This document shows, in pieces, positions 15,915 through 24,428 of a stretch of 30,316 nt of DNA. The notes beneath the pieces were generated by a model. It was given only the letters and a program-made list of their open reading frames with translations. It was not told the origin of the DNA and did no database searches. The first letter of the stretch is position 1. Every line of letters starts with the position of its first letter. The stretch comes from an uncultured Selenomonas sp. (GTDB lineage: Bacteria; Bacillota; Negativicutes; Selenomonadales; Selenomonadaceae): positions 1 to 30,316 of the forward strand of contig USAK01000024.1 in NCBI GenBank assembly GCA_900552565.1. The letters run 5' to 3'. Both the position numbers and the translations under genes were made by a program.

Positions 15915-16859
15915 ATGGAACTCAGACAACTTGAATATTTCCAGATGGCCAGCCGTCTGCGAAATATCACCCGCGCTGCAGAGAGGCTGCGCGTCTCTCA
16001 GCCAAACATCACAGTTGCCATCAAAAAACTTGAGGCAGAGCTCGGCATTCAGCTTTTTGACCGCAGCCAGAAACAGCTGGCCCTGACGCCTGAGGGAGCC
16101 GTCTTCCTCAACCGCGTTGAACTGGCCCTGCGCAACATCCAGGACGCCGTGCTCGAAGTCAACGACTACAAGCTGCTCCAGAAGGGCACCATCAAGATCG
16201 GCGTGCCGCCGATGATGGGTGCGTACCTGTTCCCGCGCATCTTCTCAAGCTTCCAGCGCCGCTATTCCCATCTCGACATCTTCATGCACGAAGAGGCCTC
16301 GATGTCCATCCGTGAGCAGCTCGAGCGCGACGAGCTCGACTTTGGCATCATCATCCTCTCCGGCGCCTCCAACCGCCTGCAGCAGCTGCCCATGTCGAAG
16401 AACCAGATTGTCTGCTGTGTACCGGCAGACAGCCCACTCGCCAAGAAAAAGAGCATCTCGATGGACGATGTCGTTGACACGAAGATCGTCCTGCTGAAGG
16501 AAGGCTCCTTCCTGCGCCAAACCATCCTCGGCCGCATGAAGGAAGCCGGCATCACGCCGAACATCGTACTCGAGTCCAACCAGATCAACACGCTCAAGGG
16601 CCTCGTGGCCAACGGCGTCGGCATTACCTTCCTCTTAGACATGGTCGCCGACGAAATCCCGGGTCTCAAGACACTGCCCCTCTCCGCCCCCATCTTCGTC
16701 GATGTCGGCCTCGCTTGGAAGAAGGACCGCTACATCTCCAAGGCCGCCCAGTCCTTCATCGACTTCTGCAAGGACCTGCTCAAAGAAAAAACCCCAGATG
16801 ATGTTACAGAGCAGTCAAAAGCCCCTACAGAGAAGAAGTCTGTCAAGACAGTAAAATAA
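15915..16859 (+). CDS. LysR-family transcriptional regulator
   Basis: A 314-residue LysR-type regulator. The N-terminal winged helix-turn-helix spans about residues 1-60 (MELRQLEYFQMAS, then RAAERLRVSQPNITVAIKKLE), followed by a linker helix and a periplasmic-binding-like effector domain (about 90-295). A polar, Lys-rich tail ends the protein. The ATG has only a weak purine-rich site (GAAAGAAG) upstream. It is divergent from acpS and convergent with larA. The target genes and effector are unknown; dcuB-larA is a plausible target by proximity only. It resembles the second LysR at 29122-30048 in its first residues. Confidence 0.9.
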   Translation: MELRQLEYFQMASRLRNITRAAERLRVSQPNITVAIKKLEAELGIQLFDRSQKQLALTPEGAVFLNRVELALRNIQDAVLEVNDYKLLQKGTIKIGVPPMMGAYLFPRIFSSFQRRYSHLDIFMHEEASMSIREQLERDELDFGIIILSGASNRLQQLPMSKNQIVCCVPADSPLAKKKSISMDDVVDTKIVLLKEGSFLRQTILGRMKEAGITPNIVLESNQINTLKGLVANGVGITFLLDMVADEIPGLKTLPLSAPIFVDVGLAWKKDRYISKAAQSFIDFCKDLLKEKTPDDVTEQSKAPTEKKSVKTVK

Positions 16860-16887
16860 CCTGCAACTGATAGAAAACAAATAATAC

Positions 16888-16924
16888 AAAAATCCTTTCC
16901 AGAACAATTCCGGAAAGGATTTTT
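16888..16924. terminator. Bidirectional terminator between lysR and larA
   Basis: A perfect 13-bp stem, AAAAATCCTTTCC (16888-16900) with GGAAAGGATTTTT (16912-16924), and an 11-base loop. A/T runs on both flanks suit termination of both converging transcripts. Confidence 0.9.
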
Positions 16925-16952
16925 TGTACATAAACAAATGTTGCGTCCGTAC

Positions 16953-18227
16953 TCAGGCACGATAGAGCGGTACAGTCAGACTGCCCGTCGGCATCAGGAT
17001 ATAGCTCGGGTCATCACCGACGTATTTTTTTGCGAGAGCCAGTGCTTCTTCCACTGTGTCAACCGCGCCATCAAACAGCATATCCTTGGCGAGCTGACGG
17101 TCAAGGCCCGTCACAAGAATGAAATGTGCTTTTTTCGTCAAGCGCGTGATGGCATAGGCCTTATTCGCACCGATGAGGAAGCGCTCGCGCAGTTTGGCCT
17201 CGATGGCATCGGCAGTCTTCAGCGTGCGGCAGGTCTCTTCGAGAACCTTGCTGCCGCTGCCTTCTTCACATTCAGCGAGCAAAATTACGACACCGCTCTG
17301 TTTCGTCGCGAGCACGGCATTGTCCATCGTCTTCTGCATCTGATAAACATTGATGTCCTTTGGATAGCCGCCGCAGCTGGCAATCGTGATATCTGCCTGT
17401 GCCGGAATCTTAACGCCATAGACCTCATCGACGAATTTACAGGCTTCATGATGTGCCTGAATATAGTCGCCAGCAAACATGCGAAGGAAGCGGTGCTCAG
17501 CATCGAGGATGGCGTTAAAGAGAATGACGCTCCTGCCCTTGGCCCAGAGAGCAACGCCTTCCATCTGGTCCTCATAAACAGGGTTGCCCGTCGTGCGGCC
17601 AAGACCGGCATTCGGGTCCATCATGAAGCTGTGATTATGACGTACTGTCTCCATCGCTGCACAGCCCGGCAGTACAGCTTTGCGGCCGCCGCCGTAACCG
17701 CTGAAATAATGATGCACAATCGTGCCCGTCAGAATAACATGGTCGCTGTGGCATATATGCTTGTTGATGAGCACCGGCGTAAAGCGGCTCGTCGTACCGA
17801 AGTATTCAAAATCACTCGGGACATTGCAGTCGCTGTTGTACATCTTAAGGCGCTTGGCAACGTCTTCACCAACACCCTCCGCCATTTCCCCTTTGGTCAT
17901 CAGGCGGTGCGTACCGAGCGAGAACACAATCTGCATATTCTCATCAGGCACACCGAGCTTATTCATCTCGTCAACGAGCACCGGCATGAAATCAAAGCTG
18001 TTGGCAACACGCGTGGGGTCATTGCAGATAAACGTCACGGTATCGCCTGGCTTGATGACCTCATTGATCGGCTTCTGGCCAATCGGATGATAAATCGCGT
18101 CAAGTACGGCCTGACGGACATCCGTCAGCGGCTTGACGGCCGGCATATCGACTTCCTTGATGACCTTCGTCTCATCGAGAGAAAAACTTTTCGTGCCATG
18201 GCCGTAATGGAATGTATACTCCTTCAT
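16953..18227 (-). CDS. larA: LarA-family nickel-pincer 2-hydroxyacid racemase
   Basis: A 424-residue LarA-family enzyme. Residues matching the Lactobacillus plantarum LarA active site are all present, shifted by one: Asp70 and Arg73 in NDPTR, His107 in SLGTHR, His173 in VHHYFSGYGGGRK, Lys183 (which binds the nickel-pincer cofactor) and His199. Family members racemise or epimerise lactate, malate or other 2-hydroxyacids by hydride transfer through the NPN cofactor. Cofactor genes larB, larC and larE are not in the window. It lies downstream of dcuB, so a C4 acid such as malate is a reasonable guess. AAAGGA is about 10 bases before the ATG. A strong terminator separates it from dcuB. Confidence 0.88.
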   Translation of the reverse strand: MKEYTFHYGHGTKSFSLDETKVIKEVDMPAVKPLTDVRQAVLDAIYHPIGQKPINEVIKPGDTVTFICNDPTRVANSFDFMPVLVDEMNKLGVPDENMQIVFSLGTHRLMTKGEMAEGVGEDVAKRLKMYNSDCNVPSDFEYFGTTSRFTPVLINKHICHSDHVILTGTIVHHYFSGYGGGRKAVLPGCAAMETVRHNHSFMMDPNAGLGRTTGNPVYEDQMEGVALWAKGRSVILFNAILDAEHRFLRMFAGDYIQAHHEACKFVDEVYGVKIPAQADITIASCGGYPKDINVYQMQKTMDNAVLATKQSGVVILLAECEEGSGSKVLEETCRTLKTADAIEAKLRERFLIGANKAYAITRLTKKAHFILVTGLDRQLAKDMLFDGAVDTVEEALALAKKYVGDDPSYILMPTGSLTVPLYRA

Positions 18228-18260
18228 AAAATCAAAATCCTTTCTATATTTTTCCTATGA

Positions 18261-18292
18261 AAAAAAGGAGACACACAGGTGTCTCCCTTTTC
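18261..18292 (-). terminator. Hairpin terminator between dcuB and larA
   Basis: GGAGACAC (18267-18274), loop ACAG, GTGTCTCC (18279-18286), extended by A/T pairs. The minus-strand transcript exits into six or more U. It lies only about 15 bases after the dcuB stop and about 35 before the larA start. Confidence 0.85.
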
Positions 18293-18307
18293 CATTTTGA
18301 CAGACCC

Positions 18308-19645
18308 TTAGTAAAGGATATGTGCAATGATATAGCCGACCACGCAGCCCGTGAAGACACCGAGCAGGCCCGGGATCATGAAGCTGTGGTTCAGGACATA
18401 TTTACCGATATGCGTCGTGCCGGAACGGTCAAAGTTGATGCAGGCGAGGTCCGAAGGATACGTCGGCAGGAAGAAGTAACCGTAGCAAGCCGAGATAAAG
18501 GACAGAATGACGACTGGATCTACACCGATGGTCAAAGCCAGCGGTACGATGATCGAGACGGCAGCTGCCTGCGAGTTAACGAGTTTCGAAGTGAGGAACA
18601 GAGCCAATGCATACGTCCAAGGATAGGACTGAACGAGACCGCCAATCAGCGTCTTGAGTTCCGTCATGTGGTTTGTGAAGCACGTATCAGCCATCCAGGC
18701 AACACCATAAACACAGACAACCGCACCAAGGCCAGCATGGAAGACCTGGCTCTTGCCAACATCTTTCGCGTTGACTTTGCAGAAAATAAGGATAGCTGCA
18801 GCGATGACGAGCATGATCATCTGAATGACCGTCGTCATGGAAATTGGCTTCATTACGCCCTTAGCGTTCGGGAAAGCCGGCAGAACCTGCGGGAAGTTGC
18901 CGAGCACAGCGATAATGATGATGCCGAGGAAGAAAATGTACATAGCACGATAGAACGAAGACGGCAGTTCCCTGTCCTGCAGCGACTCCGACTGAGCACC
19001 GTAAACATCCTGTTTATGAGCCGGGTCCTTGATGTATTCCTGGAAAACAGGATCGTCAGCAAGGTCCTTGCCGCGGCGATAACTCCAGGCAGCAGCAACG
19101 AGCACACCGCAGAACGTAGCCGGAATGGAGACTGCCAACAGGTTGATGACGGTAAACGGCAGGCCGGCAGCGCTGATAAAGCCAGCCATACTTACGAGGG
19201 CAACGGATACCGGCGAAGCCGAAATACCCATCTGGGATGCCACCGAAGCAACAGCCATCGGACGCTCTGGGCGGATATTCTCGTGAATAGCAACATCATA
19301 GATGATCGGGAACATCGTGTAGACGACATGGCCCGTGCCGCAGAGGATGGTCAGCAGCCATGTCGTGATCGGCGCGTAAATCGTGACACGCTTCGGGTTG
19401 CTGCGCAGGAACTTCTCTGCGTATTTGAGCATGACCGTGAGACCGCCCGACGTCTGCAGATAGCCTGCGCAGGTGACGACCGCGATGATCGTCAGCATGA
19501 CGGCGATTGGCGGCGTGCCCGGCTTATAACCAAGGGCGAAGACATAAATGATAAGACCGATGCCACTGATGACTGGCAGACCCAGACTTCCGTAGCGTAC
19601 GCCGACAATAAGGCATGCCAGCAGGATACAGATACCAAGTACCAA
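18308..19645 (-). CDS. dcuB: Anaerobic C4-dicarboxylate transporter DcuB
   Basis: A 445-residue polytopic membrane protein, essentially the length of E. coli DcuB. It carries long family-specific blocks: GKPP-like YKPGTPPIAVMLTIIAV, TILCGTGHVVYTMFPIIYDVA, IRPERPMAVASVASQMGI and SPVSVALVSM. DcuA/B carriers exchange fumarate, malate, aspartate or succinate under anaerobiosis; a DcuB-like fumarate/succinate role is favoured by sequence. The start is a TTG at 19645 with GGGGAG 6 bases upstream. It is transcribed leftward from an AT-rich region shared with dapL, and its transcript meets a terminator before larA. Confidence 0.94.
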   Translation of the reverse strand: MVLGICILLACLIVGVRYGSLGLPVISGIGLIIYVFALGYKPGTPPIAVMLTIIAVVTCAGYLQTSGGLTVMLKYAEKFLRSNPKRVTIYAPITTWLLTILCGTGHVVYTMFPIIYDVAIHENIRPERPMAVASVASQMGISASPVSVALVSMAGFISAAGLPFTVINLLAVSIPATFCGVLVAAAWSYRRGKDLADDPVFQEYIKDPAHKQDVYGAQSESLQDRELPSSFYRAMYIFFLGIIIIAVLGNFPQVLPAFPNAKGVMKPISMTTVIQMIMLVIAAAILIFCKVNAKDVGKSQVFHAGLGAVVCVYGVAWMADTCFTNHMTELKTLIGGLVQSYPWTYALALFLTSKLVNSQAAAVSIIVPLALTIGVDPVVILSFISACYGYFFLPTYPSDLACINFDRSGTTHIGKYVLNHSFMIPGLLGVFTGCVVGYIIAHILY

Positions 19646-19751
19646 GATAAACTCCCCTTCCTATAAGTACAGATACCCAATTCATGAAACACAGCACCTG
19701 CATTCAAGATTACCCCCCAACGCTCACCATTATTTCCCCACAAAACAATCG

Positions 19752-19771
19752 TAAGCAAGGTTAAGCAAGGT
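19752..19771. repeat. Perfect 10-bp tandem repeat in the dcuB leader
   Basis: TAAGCAAGGT occurs twice head to tail with no spacer. The spacing equals one DNA turn, as for direct-repeat sites of OmpR/PhoB- or LytTR-type regulators. It lies about 110 bases upstream of dcuB and downstream of the proposed -10. No regulator gene of that kind is in the window, so an operator role is conjecture. Confidence 0.5.
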
Positions 19772-19892
19772 ATTGTTTCCACTTGTTTATCTTTTCGCCC
19801 AAAAATAGGAAATCTCCTGCTTCCGTGCAAAAAATAATTTCAAGGGAACTTTCCTGCCAAACGCAACCGCCGTTCTCAATAAATCTACATTT

Positions 19893-19922
19893 ATTATACA
19901 ATAACCGTCAAGCATAAGTAAA
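19893..19922 (-). promoter_or_regulatory. Candidate dcuB promoter
   Basis: Minus strand: TTTACT (19917-19922), 18-base spacer, TATAAT (19893-19898). It would give a leader of roughly 240 bases containing the tandem repeat at 19752-19771. The intergenic stretch 19646-20173 is very AT-rich and holds no gene that I can support; it contains divergent promoters for dcuB and dapL and a near-palindrome ATAAT-CATC-ATTAT. Confidence 0.5.
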
Positions 19923-20118
19923 TACTATTTATTATAAAATATTTTAATAATGCATGTTGTTTATCCTTATCTAAATATCTTTAATTATAATCATCATTAT
20001 GCGTATCAAGAATGATTTATCTGATTTATATGAATAACTCTTTTAATAACTTTTATGTTTACGTATTTTTTTCAGACCTCAATACAGAAATTATATAGCC
20101 ATATGCATAACATTGTGG

Positions 20119-20124
20119 TATAAT
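20119..20124 (+). promoter_or_regulatory. Extended -10 of dapL
   Basis: TGGTATAAT about 50 bases before the dapL ATG, in the same form as the lysR promoter at 15867. The inverted repeat GTATAA (20118-20123)/TTATAC (20136-20141) overlaps it and could be an operator. The -35 is poor. Confidence 0.5.
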
Positions 20125-20173
20125 ATGCTAAAAAGTTATACTGATAACAATTCTATGAGGAGGATTTCATTCT

Positions 20174-21406
20174 ATGGCTACTATTAATGATAACTATCTG
20201 AAGCTGCCAGGCAGCTACCTCTTTGCCGAAATCGCCCGCCGCGTTGCCGCATATAAGGAAGCAAATCCGGATGCCGATATCATCCGCCTCGGCATCGGCG
20301 ATGTCACGCAGCCGCTGCCGCAGGTCTGCATCGAGGCCATGCATAAGGCCGTTGATGACCAGGCCAAGGCTGAGACGTTCCATGGCTACGGTCCAGAGCA
20401 GGGCTACTCCTTCCTGACGGAAGCCATCATCAAGAACAATTACACGGACCGCGGCATCGAGATTGCCCCAGATGAAATCTTCGTCAGTGACGGCTCTAAG
20501 AGCGACTGCGGCAACATCCAGGAAATCTTCGGCCTCACGAATAAAGTCGCCATCACGGACCCTGTATACCCTGTCTATCTCGACACGAACGTCATGGCCG
20601 GCCGCACGGGCACGCTGCAGGACGACGGCCATTTCGCCGGTGTCACGTACCTGCCGTGCACGGCTGAAAACAACTTTGCACCGGAACTGCCGAAAGAAAA
20701 AGTCGACATGATTTACCTCTGCTGCCCGAACAACCCGACGGGCACGACGCTCTCACGCGAAGAGCTGACGAAGTGGGTCAATTACGCCAAGGAAAATGAA
20801 TCCGTCATCCTCTTCGATGCTGCCTACGCTGCTTACATCACGGAAGACGATGTACCGCGCTCTATCTACGAGATTCCGGGCGCCAAGGACGTTGCCATCG
20901 AGTTCCGTTCGTTCTCCAAGACGGCCGGCTTCACGGGCACGCGCTGCGGCTACACGATTATCCCGAAGACGGTCAAAGGCCGCGCAGCCGACGGTTCGCT
21001 CGTACCGTTCAACAAGCTCTGGAACCGCCGCCACACGACGAAGTTCAACGGCACGGCCTACATCGTACAGCGCGGTGCTGCTGCCATCTACACGGAAGAG
21101 GGCAAAAAGCAGGTCAAAGAACTCGTTTCCTATTATATGGAAAACGCCCGCATCATCCGCGAAGGCCTCAAAGCTGCCGGCCTGCAGGTATTCGGCGGCG
21201 TCAATGCCCCGTACATCTGGCTCAAGACCCCGAACCACATGAGCTCGTGGGATTTCTTCGACAAACTGCTGCATGAAGCCAACATCGTCGGTACGCCGGG
21301 CGCAGGCTTCGGCCCGTGCGGCGAAGGCTACTTCCGTCTTACGGCTTTCGGCAACCGCGAGAATACGAAGCGCGCCGTAGCCCGCTTCGCTAAGCTGAAG
21401 TTCTGA
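20174..21406 (+). CDS. dapL: LL-diaminopimelate aminotransferase DapL
   Basis: A 410-residue fold-type I PLP enzyme converting tetrahydrodipicolinate and glutamate to LL-2,6-diaminopimelate, the short route to lysine and meso-DAP. The N-terminus [41 protein letters not shown] and the PLP lysine Lys249 in [16 protein letters not shown] are characteristic of DapL, whose usual length is about 410. AGGAGG lies about 10 bases before the ATG. It is a monocistronic plus-strand gene with its own terminator; its GC-rich codon use matches the host, unlike the island that follows. Confidence 0.96.
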   Translation: MATINDNYLKLPGSYLFAEIARRVAAYKEANPDADIIRLGIGDVTQPLPQVCIEAMHKAVDDQAKAETFHGYGPEQGYSFLTEAIIKNNYTDRGIEIAPDEIFVSDGSKSDCGNIQEIFGLTNKVAITDPVYPVYLDTNVMAGRTGTLQDDGHFAGVTYLPCTAENNFAPELPKEKVDMIYLCCPNNPTGTTLSREELTKWVNYAKENESVILFDAAYAAYITEDDVPRSIYEIPGAKDVAIEFRSFSKTAGFTGTRCGYTIIPKTVKGRAADGSLVPFNKLWNRRHTTKFNGTAYIVQRGAAAIYTEEGKKQVKELVSYYMENARIIREGLKAAGLQVFGGVNAPYIWLKTPNHMSSWDFFDKLLHEANIVGTPGAGFGPCGEGYFRLTAFGNRENTKRAVARFAKLKF

Positions 21407-21460
21407 TATTAGGGATATCTTCGTAACTTTAGTGCTCTATCCGCCAATAGAGAGGTCAAA

Positions 21461-21490
21461 AAATCGGTCATCCGGATGGATGGCTGATTT
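21461..21490 (+). terminator. Terminator after dapL
   Basis: A 13-bp stem, AAATCGGTCATCC (21461-21473) with GGATGGCTGATTT (21478-21490), has G-U wobbles and a GGAT tetraloop, followed by TTTT. A smaller hairpin, CTCTAT/ATAGAG, precedes it at about 21435-21452. Confidence 0.88.
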
Positions 21491-21510
21491 TTTTGTGCCA
21501 TAAAATCTTC

Positions 21511-21605
21511 TTAGTAGTATTCATATGATGTCATCACATACGCATGATATCGGTAATCGCTAGTGATTGTAATAATTAATATAATCATGGATTGCGGTTG
21601 CTACT
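21511..21605 (-). pseudogene. Decayed 3' end of an IS3-family transposase
   Basis: Minus-strand translation gives ATAIHDYINYYNH (codons 21563-21601). After a frame change it gives DYRYHAYVMTSYEYY and a stop at 21511-21513. Together they resemble the usual C-terminus of IS3-type transposases (aI..YI.YYN..R......MTP.EY). The join carries an in-frame stop and a frameshift, and nothing further upstream is recognisable, so this is a dead fragment. The call rests on a short motif read by eye. Confidence 0.5.
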
Positions 21606-21660
21606 CTTGCTTATTTGTTGAATTCGCTGCCATTTATTAGTCCTCAGAATTCTTTCGCTA

Positions 21661-21706
21661 GCACATTGTCAGGTTAATGTGCCGCCCATGATATATTTTA
21701 TATCAT
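21661..21706. repeat. Two adjacent perfect palindromes in the non-coding island
   Basis: GCACATT...AATGTGC (21661-21682, 8-base spacer) is followed by ATGATATA-TTT-TATATCAT (21688-21706). No T-run follows either. They may be regulatory sites or remnants of a mobile element. No open frame that I can support covers 21491-21933 apart from the transposase fragment. Confidence 0.5.
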
Positions 21707-21818
21707 CTTCTGTTTTCAGATTCTTAACTGCTTGCTAAATCGTAAATTCTCTTTGTAGATATTTTCGATGAATCTCTATTTTTATTTTCACTGAGATAGC
21801 ACTATGCGTAGATAAAAA

Positions 21819-21866
21819 GTCCCCTTAGATAGGATAATGATCTTTTATTGTCCTATCTAAGGGGAC
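21819..21866 (-). terminator. Terminator-like 16-bp inverted repeat after the asparaginase gene
   Basis: GTCCCCTTAGATAGGA (21819-21834) and its perfect complement (21851-21866) flank a 16-base loop. Minus-strand transcripts leave it into TTTTT. It lies about 70 bases past the asparaginase stop and is probably its terminator. Read on the minus strand it begins TGTCCCC, which also resembles IS3-type ends, so an IS-terminus origin is possible given the nearby transposase remnant. Confidence 0.7.
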
Positions 21867-21933
21867 ACCTCATACTATTGTAGGATTTTCCTTTCAAAAT
21901 TTATTATATGCAAAATCAAATTTCTTATTATGC

Positions 21934-22905
21934 TTATGCGAATAAGCGACGAAGTTTTTCAGTATCCTTAGTTAAGCCAAGAGCTAACATCAATTTTAAT
22001 CTTGCTTTCTGACCAGTAAGCTCACCGGCCAAAATGATACCATGTGGATACATCTCGCCGGCACTGCCCTTATACGAATACACCTGCGCTACACGACCTG
22101 CGTGTACTCGTGTCGTAAGAACGACAGGGATTCCAGCCTTACATGCTTCAAAAATCCCGTCTCGTACGCCAAGAGGAACGTTACCACAACCAAAGGCCTC
22201 TACAACGATACCGCCGACTTTCTTATCGATTAGGCATTTAAATAGGAAATCATCTAGCCCTGCAACGCTCTTAATTAGATAAACATCGGGAACTAAACGC
22301 TCTGGCTGTATCTTTTGTCGACAAATAGATTTTCTCCGAAAAACAACTTTGTCAAAATAGACATGACCCACAGGGCCCCACCATGGGGACTGAAACGTGT
22401 CCGTGTTGACAGAATGCGTTTTGGTGACTTCTCCAGCGGCATGGATGACATCATTTAATACTACCAGTACGCCTTGCCCTACAGCATCATCACAAGCAGC
22501 CGTTTTTACAGCAGCTAAGATATTGCCAGGACCATCCCAGCTCGTATCAGATGCACCACGCATCGCACCGGTCACACAGACCGGCTTATCCGTATGAAGT
22601 GTCAAATCCAGCATATAAGCTGTTTCTTCCAATGTGTCCGTACCATGCGTAACAACGAAACCATCTACGTCATTACTTTTTGCCAGCTCATCGATTTTTT
22701 TAGATAAGTCAAACATCATTTGAGGAGTAATATGACCACTGGGAACATTCGACTGCTCAATGACTTCGACTTCTGCAATATTTTTTAGCGCAGGAACTGC
22801 TGCAAGAAGATCTTCGCCGGAAACGGCTGGAACCAGACCACCGGTTTTCAGGTCAAGCTTCATGGCAATCGTGCCGCCAGTCGTTATGGCTACAATTTTT
22901 TTCAT
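21934..22905 (-). CDS. ansA: L-asparaginase (type I/II asparaginase fold)
   Basis: A 323-residue asparaginase with both catalytic threonine motifs: TTGGTIA at 8-14 (Thr12) and VTHGTDTLEETAY (HGTDT at 87-91, with adjacent Asp). It hydrolyses asparagine to aspartate and ammonia; some homologues also act on glutamine or on dipeptides. There is no signal peptide, so it is cytoplasmic. The ATG at 22905 was chosen because GGGAGG lies 8 bases upstream and the family begins MKKI. It is the second gene after a permease (49-base gap). GC is about 45 percent, well below the flanking genes, which suggests acquisition by transfer. The symbol is tentative. Confidence 0.88.
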   Translation of the reverse strand: MKKIVAITTGGTIAMKLDLKTGGLVPAVSGEDLLAAVPALKNIAEVEVIEQSNVPSGHITPQMMFDLSKKIDELAKSNDVDGFVVTHGTDTLEETAYMLDLTLHTDKPVCVTGAMRGASDTSWDGPGNILAAVKTAACDDAVGQGVLVVLNDVIHAAGEVTKTHSVNTDTFQSPWWGPVGHVYFDKVVFRRKSICRQKIQPERLVPDVYLIKSVAGLDDFLFKCLIDKKVGGIVVEAFGCGNVPLGVRDGIFEACKAGIPVVLTTRVHAGRVAQVYSYKGSAGEMYPHGIILAGELTGQKARLKLMLALGLTKDTEKLRRLFA

Positions 22906-22954
22906 GGTAAAAACCTCCCACATAAATCTTGAATTTATTTATTATGCGAAAAGA

Positions 22955-24226
22955 TCAACGAATCATCAGTAACAGACTGACTAACAGGAACAATACCAAT
23001 AAACCAAATAACATAGCTGGACGCTGGAACTTATTTGCATCCTTCAAGTTCGATCCCTTAACAACTGGGATAACTGTAGACAATGCTGCTACTGGGCCAC
23101 CAGTCAGATAGTACTGCGTAACAGCCGAACCACCTGCAGCTGCGCATGCAGCCGTCAATGGATCTGCCCCCGCGGCTAAAACCACCTGCAAAAACGGAAC
23201 ATCGATTGCTACAGATGCAGCATTCGACTGTGTGATGAATCCAGCCAAGGCAGATACAAAAAGCATAGTATACACAGGCGAAACGGAGACGAACGGTGCC
23301 ATTACATCAGAGATAACACCGACTAAACCAATCTTGTTGATGACACCACTCATGAAAAGAAAACTAATTGTTGCGACAATTGGGATGGAAGCACGTTTTA
23401 CGCCATCAATCATATCAGTCTCGCTTTTTGCCGGATTCATTTTCGCGAGAATTGCTACCAAGATAGCACATACAGTGCCATCAACAAAAACCGGAATACC
23501 AAAAACAAAGCCTACACAGAATAGTAAAAATGGAAAGATTGCCAAACTAAAGCTAATGCCCGATTTGTTTTCTAAAGATTTTGCAACCTCATCTTTTACC
23601 TCTTGACTAATCGTTGGAGGATTTTTTTTCATCTCTCGTGCAACACGATACCAGCTGAACATAATAATGGAAAGACCTGTAATAGCACCTACGACGTTAA
23701 TAGCACCAAAACCAATCGCTGCAGTGGCCACAACAGCTACCTGCGTCGGATGCGTGAACCCTGCAAAGTTACCAAAATGTCCAGCATGTGCAGCAAGACC
23801 TGCAGTTTTATTGGGATCCATCCCCAATTTAGTTGCTACTGGACCCGTAATAGCAGCTGTAACCACTGGCTGTGTAAAACCTGTTAGAGCGCCAATACAG
23901 CCGGCTGCCAGACTGCCTGCAGCCGTAATACCAGGTGCACCACCAAGTTTAGATCCCCAAGAAATAATCTTGTTAATGATTACCTTCAGAAATCCTGACG
24001 TTTCCAGAATACCAACGAACATTAAGACACCAGTGATATCTGCAATAACTGGGTTTAAGCCACCATTGATTAATTTTGCTAATGTAACATCGGCCTTACC
24101 AGATATAGGAAACCCTGCCGCCAATGCAGCTATAGTTGAACCAATTATAGCTGTCAAATAAAGCGGTGTTTTGCCCCATACCATGAATATCAGCGTAATA
24201 ACCATGAGGATTTGTGCAACTTCCAT
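22955..24226 (-). CDS. Ion-transporter-superfamily permease linked to asparaginase
   Basis: A 423-residue polytopic protein with about 11-12 predicted helices in two halves, rich in Gly/Ala/Ile. It resembles the GntP/CitMHS side of the ion transporter superfamily, with re-entrant-type segments such as GALTGFTQPVVTAAITGP and TQSNAASVAIDVPFLQ. The substrate cannot be read from sequence; an amino acid or dicarboxylate (asparagine, aspartate) is inferred from the asparaginase that follows. The ATG at 24226 has GGAGG 7 bases upstream; an earlier in-frame ATG lacks a good site. It has the low-GC composition of the asparaginase gene and leads the two-gene operon. Confidence 0.75.
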   Translation of the reverse strand: MEVAQILMVITLIFMVWGKTPLYLTAIIGSTIAALAAGFPISGKADVTLAKLINGGLNPVIADITGVLMFVGILETSGFLKVIINKIISWGSKLGGAPGITAAGSLAAGCIGALTGFTQPVVTAAITGPVATKLGMDPNKTAGLAAHAGHFGNFAGFTHPTQVAVVATAAIGFGAINVVGAITGLSIIMFSWYRVAREMKKNPPTISQEVKDEVAKSLENKSGISFSLAIFPFLLFCVGFVFGIPVFVDGTVCAILVAILAKMNPAKSETDMIDGVKRASIPIVATISFLFMSGVINKIGLVGVISDVMAPFVSVSPVYTMLFVSALAGFITQSNAASVAIDVPFLQVVLAAGADPLTAACAAAGGSAVTQYYLTGGPVAALSTVIPVVKGSNLKDANKFQRPAMLFGLLVLFLLVSLLLMIR

Positions 24227-24308
24227 GATATTACCTCCATTCAAAATGTGTTAAAACACAAAACAATGCAGATTATCCATTATCAAGAAAGGCCTTTCTT
24301 ATGTTCAA

Positions 24309-24314
24309 ATTATA
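24309..24314 (-). promoter_or_regulatory. Proximal promoter (-10) of the permease operon, next to a C8 tract
   Basis: TGCTATAAT (extended -10) on the minus strand, about 85 bases before the permease ATG. A run of eight C (24323-24330; G8 on the transcribed-sense strand) lies between this -10 and any -35. With TTGCTC (24335-24340) as -35 the spacer is 20, and loss of three G would give 17. Confidence 0.45.
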
Positions 24315-24428
24315 GCACAGATCCCCCCCCGCAAGAGCAAACGTTCTATTTATACGTACATTATATACAGTGAGCTATAATTTATTTATATAAAACACTA
24401 TAATCTTACAATCTTGTACATAAATAAA

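Noticed and set aside
16938..19666. Long plus-strand frames opposite larA and dcuB
   Set aside because: Both minus-strand genes carry full family motifs; the plus-strand frames are compositionally biased shadows.
19492..19830. A 112-codon minus-strand frame overlapping the dcuB start
   Set aside because: It runs out of frame into dcuB, has a non-ATG start without a good ribosome site and no recognisable content.
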